64,000 nt of DNA, from positions 124,001-188,000 of the forward strand of contig NZ_JAMOHY010000001.1 in the NCBI RefSeq assembly GCF_024448695.1, read 5' to 3'. The notes under the pieces were generated by a model that had not been told where the DNA came from, did no database searches, and was given only the letters and a program-made list of their open reading frames with translations. This DNA is from Stutzerimonas stutzeri (GTDB taxonomy: Bacteria; Pseudomonadota; Gammaproteobacteria; Pseudomonadales; Pseudomonadaceae). The translations under genes were made by a program, and so were the position numbers. Shown piece by piece: positions 18,184-27,724 of this stretch (positions within the stretch are counted from its first letter, which is position 1; each line of letters opens with the position of its first letter).

Positions 18184-20151
18184 ATGCGCCTGAAGTCGCT
18201 CACCACGTTCAATACGCTGCTACTCATTGCCATCTGTCTAGCACTGGGCGCCACGCTCTGGTGGTCCGAACGTGCGCTGGAGCGACCCTATCAGCTGATG
18301 GAGCGCTACCTCGGTCTTTCGCAGCAATTCCAGCAGCCTGTCGCCGGCAATATCCAGGGTTATCTGGCCAGTGGTGATGCGCTGCAGCACAGCGCGGCCC
18401 TGCAGGCGCTGGACACCCTGGCAGGCGACATCGCCGCTCTGCCCACCCAGTTCGCCGAACGCCTGATACCCAGTCTCGAACAGCTCACCCAATTCACCGC
18501 CACCGAGCTGCTGGCGGCTGGCAAGCTGGCCGGTGATCCGCAGGGCCTGCTGCTGCAGGCCGAACGCGAAATGATCGCGGCACTGGCGCAGCTGCAACAG
18601 TATGCCGAACAGAGTGACCATCCGAGCGCAACGGCCTATCAGAGTGTGGTGTTCGAGGCGAGTCGCCAACTGCTGCGGCTGAGCCATGCCCGCGGCAGGC
18701 TGGCTGCCAGCAGCCAGAACGTGCTGGCGGCGGAAGCCGAGCAGGCGCTACAAAGCCTGGAGCGGGAAATTGCCACCCTCGCAGCCCTGCCGCTGCTTGG
18801 CATCATCACCAAACAGCAGTCGGGCAGCAGCACCTTTGCCGCCCTGCTCGATCTGCAGGGACAGGACCAGACCGAGCAGGCCAGCGAGGACCAGGGCATT
18901 TCGCTGAAGCGTGATATTGCAGGCCTGCTGAAGCGCTATCCCGCAGAACTTGGCCGCACGCAGGCGCTGATCGGCCAGCGCAGCCAGCTGATGGCCAGCA
19001 GCCAGCAAAGAATCGCAACGCTGCAACAGGCACTTGCTGAGCTGGAACCTGTGGTACGCGCCGAGCATGGACGCATCCAGTCGGAAGTACGCCTGATTCA
19101 GGGCACCATCATTGTCCTGATACTGGTTATCGCATTCGCTATTGATCGCCTGCAGCGTCAACTGACGCGCGCGCTTGCGCAATTGGCACCGGCGCTTGGC
19201 GCCTGGGCTCAGGGCGACTTCGGCAAAGCCATCCGGCTCGGCTCGAAAACCCCCGAGATGATCGAGATCGAAACCTCGTTGAACCAGTTGAGAAACTATC
19301 TGGTGACGCTGGTCGGCACCCTGCGCCAGCATGCACAAGAGGTCGCGGGGAACAGCCGCAGCCTGTCTGAAATGAGCAATGATCTGCATCAGGCCGCCAC
19401 TCGTCAGACCAGCGATACCGCACAGATTCGCGATTCACTGGGTGAACTGGAAGCGACCATCCAGAATGTCGCCGACGGTGCCGGACAGGCTGCCGAAGCC
19501 AGCCGATCAGCCAGTCAGGCCGTTGCCCAAGGACAACAGGACATCAGCCAGAGCCTGACGGGCCTGCATCATCTGGTCAGCGAAGTGCAGGGTAATGCGC
19601 TGGCCATCGAACGTCTGGCCGATGAAACCAATACCATCGGCAAGGTGCTGACCGTCATTCGCTCCATCGCCGAACAAACCAACCTGCTCGCCCTCAACGC
19701 CGCCATTGAAGCAGCCAGGGCCGGCGAGCAGGGCCGCGGCTTTGCCGTGGTGGCCGACGAAGTACGTACCCTGGCGCAACGCACCAGCGGCGCCACCGAA
19801 GAAATACAGCAGCTGATTGGCAGCCTGCAAAAGGCAGCGCATCAATCGGTGGAAGCCATGCGCGTACAGGTCGATCATGCAACGGCCACCGCTGAACTGG
19901 CCGAAACCGCCGATCTGGCGCTGGATCAGATCGTCGCCACCATCGGCACCATCGAGCACATGGCTGAGCAGATCGCCCAAGCCACCTCGCAACAGAGCGG
20001 CGCCGTCAGTGAAATCCGCAGTCACGGCGAACACATTCATCAGCTGGGTGACAGCAACCTTTCACACATCAGTCGTGGTCGTGAACAGAGCGAACAGATG
20101 CTGCGCCTGGCCAACGACCTGAACCAGGCGACGCAGACGTTTCGGGTTTAG
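18184..20151 (+). CDS. Methyl-accepting chemotaxis protein
   Basis: A 655-residue transmembrane chemoreceptor. Helix 1 covers about residues 10-28 ([16 protein letters not shown]). A roughly 280-residue, Gln/Leu-rich helical periplasmic domain follows, then helix 2 (about 307-322, [12 protein letters not shown]), a HAMP-like linker and the long cytoplasmic coiled coil. The kinase-control tip [20 protein letters not shown] is canonical. There is no C-terminal CheR-tethering pentapeptide. The ligand is not predictable from sequence. It starts 52 bases after the diguanylate cyclase gene, so the two may be co-transcribed. Confidence 0.93.
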   Translation: MRLKSLTTFNTLLLIAICLALGATLWWSERALERPYQLMERYLGLSQQFQQPVAGNIQGYLASGDALQHSAALQALDTLAGDIAALPTQFAERLIPSLEQLTQFTATELLAAGKLAGDPQGLLLQAEREMIAALAQLQQYAEQSDHPSATAYQSVVFEASRQLLRLSHARGRLAASSQNVLAAEAEQALQSLEREIATLAALPLLGIITKQQSGSSTFAALLDLQGQDQTEQASEDQGISLKRDIAGLLKRYPAELGRTQALIGQRSQLMASSQQRIATLQQALAELEPVVRAEHGRIQSEVRLIQGTIIVLILVIAFAIDRLQRQLTRALAQLAPALGAWAQGDFGKAIRLGSKTPEMIEIETSLNQLRNYLVTLVGTLRQHAQEVAGNSRSLSEMSNDLHQAATRQTSDTAQIRDSLGELEATIQNVADGAGQAAEASRSASQAVAQGQQDISQSLTGLHHLVSEVQGNALAIERLADETNTIGKVLTVIRSIAEQTNLLALNAAIEAARAGEQGRGFAVVADEVRTLAQRTSGATEEIQQLIGSLQKAAHQSVEAMRVQVDHATATAELAETADLALDQIVATIGTIEHMAEQIAQATSQQSGAVSEIRSHGEHIHQLGDSNLSHISRGREQSEQMLRLANDLNQATQTFRV

Positions 20152-20162
20152 CAAGTTCGGCA

Positions 20163-20272
20163 GTAGGGTGGACAACGCGAAGCTTGTCCACCGCACCCCA
20201 GGCACCACCGAGACGACCCGACCAGACGTTACCCCTCTAAACGGCGGATGAACAAAGCATCATCCACCCTAC
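20163..20272. repeat. GTAGGGTGGA-type paired stem-loop repeat, copy 2
   Basis: The unit begins GTAGGGTGG (20163) and ends CCACCCTAC (20272), so its ends are inverted repeats. Inside are two hairpins: GGTGGACAA / TTGTCCACC around a GCGAAG-type loop, and GGCGGATG / CATCCACC with one mismatch around AACAAAGCAT. About 60 bases separate them. It lies between convergent genes (chemoreceptor and ygiQ). Confidence 0.82.
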
Positions 20273-20308
20273 CGCCAGCCTTTCAGGTCGGTGGCGCGCT
20301 CTCCCGCT

Positions 20309-22585
20309 CTATCGAGGAACAGGCTTGCTGCGCTCCTTGCCCGTCGACTTCGGCTTTCCACCTGCCGCCGCTTTGCGCCGTGCTTCAGCAGCAGCCTTGG
20401 CTTGCTCGCGCTTGTCCCAGGCATTGCCGTCGTGGCTGCGCGGTGGCAGGCCATTGTGCTGAGTGAGAATCTGCCCGCCTTGCCCGGCCTTTTTGCTGCC
20501 TACGGGCGTGGAGTTCTTGCGCCGGGCACTCTGATAGCCTTCCGTAGCGGGCTGATGAGCCGGAATCAACTGATGCTTGCCACTGCCGATCAGGTCACCA
20601 CGCCCCATGCGCAGCAGCGCTTCACGCAACATCGGCCAGCCTTTGGGATCGTGGTAGCGCAGGAAGGCCTTGTGCAGGCGGCGCTGCTCCTCGCTCTTGA
20701 CGACGGTCACCTCCTCGCTCTTGTAGGTGACCTTACGCAGCGGATTCTTGCCGCTGTGGTACATGGCCGTGGCGCTGGCCATCGGTGACGGATAAAAGGC
20801 CTGCACCTGGTCGGCACGGAAACCGTTGGCCTTGAGCCACAGCGCGAGGTTCATCATGTCCTCATCGGTGGTGCCCGGATGCGCGGCGATGAAGTACGGG
20901 ATCAGGTATTGCTCCTTGCCCGCCTCCTTCGAATACTTCTCGAACATCCGCTTGAACTTGTCGTAGTTGCCGATGCCCGGCTTCATCATCTTGTCCAGCG
21001 GACCCTTCTCGGTGTGCTCCGGCGCAATCTTCAGGTAGCCGCCGACATGGTGCGTGACCAGTTCCTTCACATACTCCGGCGATTCCACCGCCAGGTCGTA
21101 GCGCAGCCCCGAGGCAATAAGGATCTTCTTCACGCCCGGCAACGCGCGCGCCTTGCGGTACAGCTCGATCAGCGAGCTGTGGTCAGTATCAAGGTTCTCG
21201 CAGATGCCTGGGAACACGCACGACGGCTTGCGGCAGTGCTTCTCGATGTCGTAGCTCTTGCATGCCAGGCGATACATGTTCGCAGTCGGCCCACCGAGAT
21301 CAGACACCACGCCGGTGAAGCCCGGCATGCCGCGCATCGCCTCGATCTCGTTGAGGATCGATTCGTGCGAGCGGTTCTGGATGATTCGCCCTTCGTGCTC
21401 AGTGATCGAGCAGAAGGTGCAGCCGCCGAAGCAGCCGCGCATGATATTCACCGAAAAGCGGATCATCTCGTAGGCGGGGATCTTTGCCCCACCGTAGGCC
21501 GGATGCGGCACACGAGCGAAGGAAGAGGCGAACACGTAGTCCATCTCCTCGGTGGTCAGCGGAATCGGCGGCGGGTTCAGCCAGATGTCCTGGTCGCCAT
21601 GGCGCTGCACCAGCGCACGGGCATTGCCCGGATTGGTCTCCAGGTGCAGCACCCGGTTGGCGTGGGCATACAGCGCGGGATCGTTGCGCACCTTCTCGAA
21701 CGACGGCAGGCGGATCACGGTCCTGTCACGCTCGATCTTCGGATTGGGCAGCAGCTGGACCACTTTCGCCTCGTTCGGATCCTCGACGGGGCCCTTGTCC
21801 TTTTCGATGGCACAGGCTTGCAAGTCCTGGGTACTGACGTAGGGGTTGATGATCTGATCGACCTTGCCCGGACGGTCAATGCGCGTCGAATCGATCTCGA
21901 ACCAGTCCGGCGCCAATGTCTTGCGAATGAAGGCGGTGCCGCGCACATCGGTGATCTCTGCGACATCCTCGCCGCGCGACAGCCGCTGCGCCACCTCGAC
22001 GATGGCGCGCTCGGCGTTTCCATAGAGAAGGATGTCAGCGGTGGCATCCATCAGGATGGAGCGTCGCACCTTGTCCGACCAGTAGTCGTAGTGGGCAATG
22101 CGGCGCAGCGAGGCTTCGATGCCGCCCAGCACCACTGGGACATGCCTGTAGGCTTCCTTGCAGCGCTGGCTGTAGACCAGGCTGGCGCGGTCAGGCCGCT
22201 TTCCAGCCAGGCCACCGGCGGTATAGGCGTCATCGGAACGTATTTTCCGGTCAGCCGTGTAACGGTTGATCATCGAGTCCATGTTGCCCGCGGCAATGCC
22301 GAAGAACAGGTTCGGCTCACCGAGCTTCATGAAGTCGTCTTTGCTGTGCCAGTCCGGCTGGCTAATGATACCCACTCGAAAACCCTGGGCTTCCAGCAAC
22401 CGGCCGATGATCGCCATGCCGAACGACGGGTGATCGACGTAAGCATCGCCGGTGACGATGATCACGTCGCACGAGTCCCAGCCAAGCTGATCCATCTCCT
22501 CCCTGCTCATCGGCAGGAATGGCGCCGGACCGAAACATTCGGCCCAGTACTTGGGATAGTCAAACAGTGGCTTGGCGGCATGCAT
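20309..22585 (-). CDS. ygiQ: YgiQ family radical SAM protein
   Basis: A large radical S-adenosylmethionine protein of about 758 residues. The cluster-binding motif CFGGCTFCS lies near residue 390, within a UPF0313/YgiQ framework. Supporting motifs are [19 protein letters not shown] near the N-terminus and the C-terminal YgiQ-type domain ([16 protein letters not shown]). The tail after residue 690 is basic and low-complexity ([20 protein letters not shown]). The reaction is unknown. ATG at 22583-22585 ([14 protein letters not shown]) matches the usual start; an upstream GTG at 22627 overlaps promoter-like sequence. It follows alr on the same strand. Confidence 0.9.
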   Translation of the reverse strand: MHAAKPLFDYPKYWAECFGPAPFLPMSREEMDQLGWDSCDVIIVTGDAYVDHPSFGMAIIGRLLEAQGFRVGIISQPDWHSKDDFMKLGEPNLFFGIAAGNMDSMINRYTADRKIRSDDAYTAGGLAGKRPDRASLVYSQRCKEAYRHVPVVLGGIEASLRRIAHYDYWSDKVRRSILMDATADILLYGNAERAIVEVAQRLSRGEDVAEITDVRGTAFIRKTLAPDWFEIDSTRIDRPGKVDQIINPYVSTQDLQACAIEKDKGPVEDPNEAKVVQLLPNPKIERDRTVIRLPSFEKVRNDPALYAHANRVLHLETNPGNARALVQRHGDQDIWLNPPPIPLTTEEMDYVFASSFARVPHPAYGGAKIPAYEMIRFSVNIMRGCFGGCTFCSITEHEGRIIQNRSHESILNEIEAMRGMPGFTGVVSDLGGPTANMYRLACKSYDIEKHCRKPSCVFPGICENLDTDHSSLIELYRKARALPGVKKILIASGLRYDLAVESPEYVKELVTHHVGGYLKIAPEHTEKGPLDKMMKPGIGNYDKFKRMFEKYSKEAGKEQYLIPYFIAAHPGTTDEDMMNLALWLKANGFRADQVQAFYPSPMASATAMYHSGKNPLRKVTYKSEEVTVVKSEEQRRLHKAFLRYHDPKGWPMLREALLRMGRGDLIGSGKHQLIPAHQPATEGYQSARRKNSTPVGSKKAGQGGQILTQHNGLPPRSHDGNAWDKREQAKAAAEARRKAAAGGKPKSTGKERSKPVPR

Positions 22586-22666
22586 GGCGAAAACCGGGGC
22601 ATCGAAAACGGGCGCGAAATATAGCACAAAAAATGATCAGCATGTCCCAGCAAAACAGTCAGGATT

Positions 22667-22740
22667 CGTAGGGTGGATATCGTTTTTTACATCCACCACA
22701 ACTCCGCCCGGTGGATCGGTAAAGCGTGATCCATCCTACG
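22667..22740. repeat. GTAGGGTGGA-type paired stem-loop repeat, copy 3
   Basis: Outer ends CGTAGGGTGGAT (22667) and ATCCATCCTACG (22740) are inverted with one mismatch. Inner hairpins are GGTGGAT (22672-22678) with ATCCACC (22690-22696), and GGTGGATC (22710-22717) with GATCCA (22728-22733). The GGTAAAGCGT loop matches copy 1. It lies between alr and ygiQ on the same strand and can form either two hairpins or one long stem. Confidence 0.82.
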
Positions 22741-22749
22741 CAGCGACCG

Positions 22750-23826
22750 TTATCCGATATACCGCCTGGGCACCCGCTGCGTCACCTTGGTCAGCAATTC
22801 GTAGCCGATGGTAGCGCTCGCCCGAGCGACATCATCGACGGGCACCTGAGCACCCCAGAGTTCGACCGCATCACCGATTGCAGCATCCGGCAGATCCGTC
22901 AGGTCAATCGCCAGCATGTCCATTGACACCCTGCCCGCCAGCGGCACGCGCTGACCACGAACCACAAGCGGAGTACCCGACGGTGCGTGGCGCGGATAGC
23001 CATCGGCATAGCCGCAGCTGACGGTGCCAATACGTGACGGGCGCTGCGCCACCCAGCTCGCACCGTAGCCGACGCTGTCACCCGCAGGCACGTCGTGCAG
23101 GGCAATCACTTCGGCGGTCAGCGTCATGGCCGGCCGCAGCCCAAGCTCGGCAGCACTGCGATCGGCAAAAGGCGAAGCACCGTAGAGCATGATGCCGGGG
23201 CGCAGCCAGTCCATATGCGCTGGCGCCAGAGTCAGCACGGCTGCGGAGTTGGCAAAGCTGCGCTGGTCGAAGGCGAAGCCCTGCACACCATGACAACTCT
23301 CCAGCTGACGATCAGTGAGCTCATGCCTGTGCTCATCCGCACAGGCAAAGTGGCTCATCAGATTGACTTCAGCCACCTGCTGCGCACCACGCAGGCGCGC
23401 CGCCCAGTGCTGCAATTCAGCAGCACCAAAGCCCAGTCGGTGCATGCCCGAATCCAGCTTGAGCCAGACATTCAATGGCCGTACCGGCGCGCAGTCCAGC
23501 AGCCGCTGTGCTTGCTCGGCCCCCTGTACCGAGATATCCAGACCCAGCTCCATGGCCGCTGCATAATCCTCGGCATCGAAACAGCCTTCGAGCAGCAGCA
23601 CACGTGCTTCGGGCGCCTGCCCGCGGACCACCCGCGCCTCCTCGACGCTGCACACCGCGAAACCGTCAGCCTCGCCACGTAATGCCGCCGTTACCGCCGC
23701 CGCCCCGTGACCATAGGCGTCTGCCTTGACCACGGCAAAAGCGCGCCGCCCCGGTGAGCAGTGTTTTGCCAAGGCATAGTTGTGACGAATGGCGGCCAGA
23801 TCGACCGTGGCAACGAGGGGACGCAT
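22750..23826 (-). CDS. alr: Alanine racemase
   Basis: This PLP enzyme interconverts L- and D-alanine for peptidoglycan. ATG at 23824-23826 gives 358 residues, the usual length. The PLP-binding lysine is in AVVKADAYGHG (about residue 32-42), and the catalytic tyrosine is in GYGASW (about residue 250). The RPGIMLYGASPF and CGYADGYPR segments are also family signatures. Biosynthetic Alr and catabolic DadX cannot be told apart by sequence here. The dnaB-alr neighbourhood, as in other pseudomonads, favours the biosynthetic enzyme. An in-frame TTG 18 bases upstream is less likely as start. Confidence 0.95.
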   Translation of the reverse strand: MRPLVATVDLAAIRHNYALAKHCSPGRRAFAVVKADAYGHGAAAVTAALRGEADGFAVCSVEEARVVRGQAPEARVLLLEGCFDAEDYAAAMELGLDISVQGAEQAQRLLDCAPVRPLNVWLKLDSGMHRLGFGAAELQHWAARLRGAQQVAEVNLMSHFACADEHRHELTDRQLESCHGVQGFAFDQRSFANSAAVLTLAPAHMDWLRPGIMLYGASPFADRSAAELGLRPAMTLTAEVIALHDVPAGDSVGYGASWVAQRPSRIGTVSCGYADGYPRHAPSGTPLVVRGQRVPLAGRVSMDMLAIDLTDLPDAAIGDAVELWGAQVPVDDVARASATIGYELLTKVTQRVPRRYIG

Positions 23827-23953
23827 GGGAGGATTCCTGCACAACGAGGTGAAGCAGAATCTTAGGCTGAACGGCCGGAAGCTCCAAGTACGGCACAGGG
23901 TTTACTTGCGCCGATTGACCTGCCAGCTGTCACCTGAAGCTTATGACTGCCCT

Positions 23954-25348
23954 TTAGTCATCATCGAACTGGTAGCTGCCCGGCGCCAGGTTCTCGAAGC
24001 GCGAATACTTGCCAAGGAAGGCCAGTCGCGTGGTGCCGATGGGGCCGTTCCGCTGTTTGCCGATGATGATTTCAGCCACGCCCTTGTATTCGGTTTCCGG
24101 GTGGTAGACCTCGTCCCGGTAAACGAACATGATGATATCGGCGTCCTGCTCGATGGCGCCTGATTCGCGCAAGTCGGAGTTGACCGGACGTTTGTTGGGG
24201 CGTTGTTCCAGCGAGCGGTTGAGCTGTGACAGCGCAACTACCGGGCAGTTGAATTCCTTGGCCAGCCCCTTCAGGGAGCGGGAAATTTCAGAAATCTCGT
24301 TGGTGCGGTTGTCGCCGCTGGAGCCGGGAATCTGCATCAGCTGCAGGTAGTCGACCATGATCATGCCGATCTCGCCGTGCTCGCGCACCAGCCGGCGGGT
24401 ACGCGCGCGCATCTCCGAAGGCGAAATCCCAGCAGTGTCATCAATGAACAGCTTGCGGTCGTTGAGCAGATTGACTGCCGATGTCAGGCGCGGCCAGTCA
24501 TCGTCACTGAGCTTACCGGTCCGCACTTTGGTCTGATCGATGCGTCCGAGGGAGGCCAGCATACGAATCACGATGGAGTCGGCTGGCATTTCCAGCGAAT
24601 ACACGAGAATCGCCTTGTCCGAGCGCAGGACAGCATTTTCCACCAGATTCATCGCGAAGGTGGTTTTACCCATGGACGGACGCCCCGCGACGATCACCAG
24701 ATCCGCCGGCTGCAGGCCACTGGTGGCCTCATCCAGATCAGTAAAGCCGGTGGACAGGCCGGTAATCGCTTCACCGGCATTGAACAGCGAGTCGATACGG
24801 TCGATGGCCTTGACCAGGATATCGTTGATGCCGATGGGGCCGCCGGTCTTGGGCCGCGCCTCGGCGATCTGGAAGATCAGGCGCTCGGCTTCGTCGAGGA
24901 TTTCTTCGCCGGTTCGTCCCTGCGGCGCATAGGCACTGTCGGCGATTTCGTTGCTGATACCGATCAGCTGACGCAACGTGGCCCGCTCGCGAATGATCTG
25001 CGCGTAGGCCTTGATATTGGCCACCGACGGCGTGTTCTTCGCCAGTTCACCGAGATAGGCCAGGCCGCCCACCTGCGGCAGATGGCCTTCCTTGTCCAGC
25101 TGCTCGGACAGGGTTACCACATCGAAGGGCGAATTGCGTTCGGCCAGGGTGAAGATGGCACGGAAGATCAGGCGATGATCGTGGCGATAAAAGTCGCCAT
25201 CGGATACCTGGTCAAGCACCCGCTCCCATGCATTGTTGTCCAGCATCAACCCGCCCAGCACGGCCTGCTCGGCCTCGATGGAATGCGGCGGCACCTTGAG
25301 CGCGGCGGTTTCCAGATCGTACTGCTGAGGGATGCTGATGTCGTTCAT
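23954..25348 (-). CDS. dnaB: Replicative DNA helicase DnaB
   Basis: A hexameric 5'-3' helicase that unwinds DNA at the replication fork. ATG at 25346-25348 gives 464 residues. The N-terminal primase-interaction domain (about 15-120; PHSIEAEQAVLGGLMLDN) is followed by a linker and the RecA-like domain. The latter has Walker A GRPSMGKTT (about 225-233), Walker B MIMVDYLQLM and the arginine-finger region. It is separated from rplI by a strong terminator, so it is transcribed from its own promoter in 25349-25372. Confidence 0.97.
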   Translation of the reverse strand: MNDISIPQQYDLETAALKVPPHSIEAEQAVLGGLMLDNNAWERVLDQVSDGDFYRHDHRLIFRAIFTLAERNSPFDVVTLSEQLDKEGHLPQVGGLAYLGELAKNTPSVANIKAYAQIIRERATLRQLIGISNEIADSAYAPQGRTGEEILDEAERLIFQIAEARPKTGGPIGINDILVKAIDRIDSLFNAGEAITGLSTGFTDLDEATSGLQPADLVIVAGRPSMGKTTFAMNLVENAVLRSDKAILVYSLEMPADSIVIRMLASLGRIDQTKVRTGKLSDDDWPRLTSAVNLLNDRKLFIDDTAGISPSEMRARTRRLVREHGEIGMIMVDYLQLMQIPGSSGDNRTNEISEISRSLKGLAKEFNCPVVALSQLNRSLEQRPNKRPVNSDLRESGAIEQDADIIMFVYRDEVYHPETEYKGVAEIIIGKQRNGPIGTTRLAFLGKYSRFENLAPGSYQFDDD

Positions 25349-25372
25349 GGCACTCGAATTCTTTGTATTCAG

Positions 25373-25413
25373 AAAAAACAAAAGGCACGTCCCACTCACG
25401 TGGAAACGTGCCT
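25373..25413 (-). terminator. Rho-independent terminator of the rpsF-rplI operon
   Basis: On the minus strand AGGCACGT (25413-25406) pairs with ACGTGCCT (25390-25383), with an inner CCAC/GTGG pairing. The run TTTTGTTTTTT follows (25383-25373). It lies 44 bases beyond the rplI stop and insulates dnaB. Confidence 0.88.
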
Positions 25414-25421
25414 GATGTTAC

Positions 25422-25448
25422 TCGTCAGGCACCCGAGGTGCCAGACGA
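25422..25448 (-). other. Second stem-loop after rplI
   Basis: TCGTC-A-GGCACC (25422-25433) pairs with GGTGCC-A-GACGA (25437-25448) with a single A.A mismatch and a three-base loop. It lies directly between the rplI stop and the terminator. It may protect the mRNA 3' end or assist termination. Confidence 0.55.
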
Positions 25449-25457
25449 CGGCCAGTA

Positions 25458-25904
25458 TCAGCCAGCGATCACGATCAGCTTCACGGTCGCCTCAACGTCG
25501 CTGTGCAGGTGCACAGCCACGTCGTACTCACCAACCTGACGGATGGTGCCATTCGGCAGACGGATTTCGCTCTTGGCCACTTCCACGCCAGAGGCGGTCA
25601 GGGCGTCGGCGATATCGTGAGTACCGATGGAACCGAACAGCTTGCCCTCATCGCCCGCGGTAGCGGTGATGGTGACTTCCAGCTCGGCCAGCTGAGCAGC
25701 GCGCGTTTCGGCAGAAGCCTTGCGCTCGGCAGCAGCTTTTTCCAGATCGGCACGACGAGCTTCAAACTCGGCGATGTTGGCTGCAGTAGCAGCAGTAGCC
25801 TTGCGCTGCGGCAACAGGTAGTTGCGACCGTAGCCAGACTTGACGTTTACCTTGTCGCCCAGGTTGCCCAGGTTTGCGACTTTTTCCAGCAGGATGACTT
25901 CCAT
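25458..25904 (-). CDS. rplI: 50S ribosomal protein L9
   Basis: The sequence has the N-terminal L9 signature ([28 protein letters not shown]), a long central helix (residues 45-78) and the C-terminal domain. Length is 148 residues, which is standard. The ribosome site AAGAGGT precedes ATG at 25902-25904. It is the last gene of the rpsF-rpsR-membrane protein-rplI operon and is followed by two hairpins. Confidence 0.97.
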   Translation of the reverse strand: MEVILLEKVANLGNLGDKVNVKSGYGRNYLLPQRKATAATAANIAEFEARRADLEKAAAERKASAETRAAQLAELEVTITATAGDEGKLFGSIGTHDIADALTASGVEVAKSEIRLPNGTIRQVGEYDVAVHLHSDVEATVKLIVIAG

Positions 25905-25925
25905 TTGAGTCTTACCTCTTAACTT

Positions 25926-26819
25926 TTAACCTTCACCGTTCGCAGGTCCCGCATCGTCATCACGAGATGCCCGACCGCGAAAATCAAAAAAACTGTCGAC
26001 AATGGCCATGACAGCCAGTAACGGATAAATCACCTGCATGAACAGCACCAGCGTGACATACAGCCCAACCAGCCAGAACCGCTGCATCCGGCCCTGCGAC
26101 ACCAGCCCGTGAAGCAGTGCAACACCGGCAAACACCAGCGGAACACTGCAAAGCGGAGCCAGCATCGCCATCTGCACGCCCAAGCTCGGCCCGAACAACA
26201 TGCCCGCCAGGAGCAGCATTGCCAGCACCGGCGAAAAGCGCAGCGCGCGGAACTCAAGCCCGAAACCACCGGGGTTGTACAGCAGTGCCTGCCAGTAACG
26301 CCCAAGTATCAGGCTGAGCAGGGTAACGATCTGCAGCAACGCCGCCAACAGGCCGGTCAAGACCGGTATCAGCAACGCCTCCAGCCGCGCCCGCTCTTCA
26401 ACCGAAAGCTGCTGATAGGCTTGCGACAACATGTCGGGCAGCACTTTCTGCAATTCGGTCGCCAGCGCCGCAATCGGCTCGCCAAACACCGCACCAAGCG
26501 CTACGGCATACAGCAGCCCGAGGCCTACACTGCACAGCATCACACGGGGCCAGGCATTCTGGCTGCGCAACAACAACGCCAACCCGAAGGTTCCCAGCAG
26601 CACCAGCAGCGTGCGCGGATCACCGAAATACCACCAGGCCAGTGCGGGCAATACAGCCCACACCAATACACCCAGCGCGTCATTCAGCCCGCGGCGCAAC
26701 AACACCAGGCTACCTGCAGCCGCACACAGCCAGAACAACATCGGCAGTGCCGCAGAGCCAGCCACCACTACGATAGCTTGCATACGGCCGCGCATGATGA
26801 ATTCAGCCAGGGCGCGCAT
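25926..26819 (-). CDS. DUF2232-like polytopic membrane protein in the S18-L9 interval
   Basis: A 297-residue protein with about seven or eight hydrophobic helices (for example residues 18-40, 46-62, 70-85, 92-115, 150-172, 195-215, 220-240, 248-275) and a polar C-terminal tail RGRASRDDDAGPANGEG. No catalytic motif is recognised. Position between rpsR and rplI is conserved in pseudomonads as I remember it. The layout resembles YybS/DUF2232 membrane proteins found near L9 genes, but that is a tentative assignment. AAGGA stands eight bases before the ATG at 26817-26819. Confidence 0.75.
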   Translation of the reverse strand: MRALAEFIMRGRMQAIVVVAGSAALPMLFWLCAAAGSLVLLRRGLNDALGVLVWAVLPALAWWYFGDPRTLLVLLGTFGLALLLRSQNAWPRVMLCSVGLGLLYAVALGAVFGEPIAALATELQKVLPDMLSQAYQQLSVEERARLEALLIPVLTGLLAALLQIVTLLSLILGRYWQALLYNPGGFGLEFRALRFSPVLAMLLLAGMLFGPSLGVQMAMLAPLCSVPLVFAGVALLHGLVSQGRMQRFWLVGLYVTLVLFMQVIYPLLAVMAIVDSFFDFRGRASRDDDAGPANGEG

Positions 26820-26856
26820 GCGATTTATCCTTACCTTTTACTGTCGAACAGCTCGA

Positions 26857-27087
26857 TCAACGGCCGTGGCTGTCGGTGTAGGGCAACAGGGCCAGGAAAC
26901 GGGCGCGCTTGATAGCGGTGGCCAGCTGGCGCTGATAGCGTGCTTTGGTTCCGGTGATACGGCTTGGAACAATCTTGCCGGTTTCGGAAATGTAGGCTTT
27001 CAGCGTGTTGAGATCTTTGTAATCGATCTCCTTCACGTCTTCAGCGGTGAAACGGCAGAACTTACGACGACGGAAAAAACGTGCCAT
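26857..27087 (-). CDS. rpsR: 30S ribosomal protein S18
   Basis: 76 residues, full length. The family signature [16 protein letters not shown] and the [21 protein letters not shown] core are present. GAGGAGC precedes ATG at 27085-27087. It is 28 bases downstream of rpsF in the same operon; S6 and S18 bind 16S rRNA as a pair. Confidence 0.98.
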   Translation of the reverse strand: MARFFRRRKFCRFTAEDVKEIDYKDLNTLKAYISETGKIVPSRITGTKARYQRQLATAIKRARFLALLPYTDSHGR

Positions 27088-27115
27088 GAAATAGGCTCCT
27101 CAATAGACCCGTGGA

Positions 27116-27541
27116 TTACTCGTCAGCGTTGTTGTCGCGGCTGTCACTGTCGTTGTCATCGCCATCGTTGACATTGTCAGATTCAGGGCGATCACGACGC
27201 TCACGGCGCTCGCTACGGTTTTCCTCAGCCTTGAGCATCTCGGACTGTTCGGTCACGGCTTCGTCGCGACGGATGACCAGGTTACGGATGACGGCGTCGT
27301 TGTAGCGGAAGTTGTCTTCCAGCTCAGCCAGTGCCTTGCCGCTGCACTCAACGTTCAGCATCACGTAGTGAGCCTTGTGAACGTTGTTGATGGCGTAAGC
27401 CAGCTGACGACGACCCCAGTCTTCCAGGCGATGGATCTTGCCACCGTCTTCTTCGATCAGCTTGGTGTAACGCTCCACCATGCCGCCAACCTGCTCGCTC
27501 TGGTCGGGGTGGACCAGAAAGATGATTTCGTAATGACGCAT
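27116..27541 (-). CDS. rpsF: 30S ribosomal protein S6
   Basis: A 141-residue protein: the S6 fold ([46 protein letters not shown]) occupies residues 1-100. A charged C-terminal extension follows, ending in a stretch rich in Asp, Asn and Ser and finishing ADE. S6 tails are substrates of the glutamate ligase RimK in other bacteria; whether that holds here is inference. AAGGAGC precedes the ATG. The promoter is at 27662-27690. Confidence 0.97.
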   Translation of the reverse strand: MRHYEIIFLVHPDQSEQVGGMVERYTKLIEEDGGKIHRLEDWGRRQLAYAINNVHKAHYVMLNVECSGKALAELEDNFRYNDAVIRNLVIRRDEAVTEQSEMLKAEENRSERRERRDRPESDNVNDGDDNDSDSRDNNADE

Positions 27542-27661
27542 TGTTGCTCCTTACGGGTTGCAGCCTGCCGCACAACGCGGATCAGGCAAGGAGTGAATCA
27601 GTTATGTTGACTTGCCAGCCAGAGAGGCGCGCAAACGCCTGCCATCCGGGCAAGGGGCGCA

Positions 27662-27690
27662 ATTCTAGAGAAGCCTGGCCTGCCGCGCAA
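27662..27690 (-). promoter_or_regulatory. Sigma-70 promoter of the rpsF operon
   Basis: On the minus strand TTGCGC (27690-27685), a 17-base spacer and TAGAAT (27667-27662) are followed by GCGCCCC, a GC-rich discriminator typical of stringently controlled ribosomal promoters. The distance to the rpsF ATG is about 120 bases. That leaves room for an mRNA leader where S6:S18 feedback could act, although I did not identify the binding fold. Confidence 0.65.
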
Positions 27691-27724
27691 GGCGATCTGG
27701 TGATTATTTAACCAGCCATGCACT

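Noticed and set aside
20879-22624. 581-codon open frame opposite ygiQ
   Set aside because: Antisense shadow of a well-recognised radical SAM gene, with biased composition and no recognisable motif.
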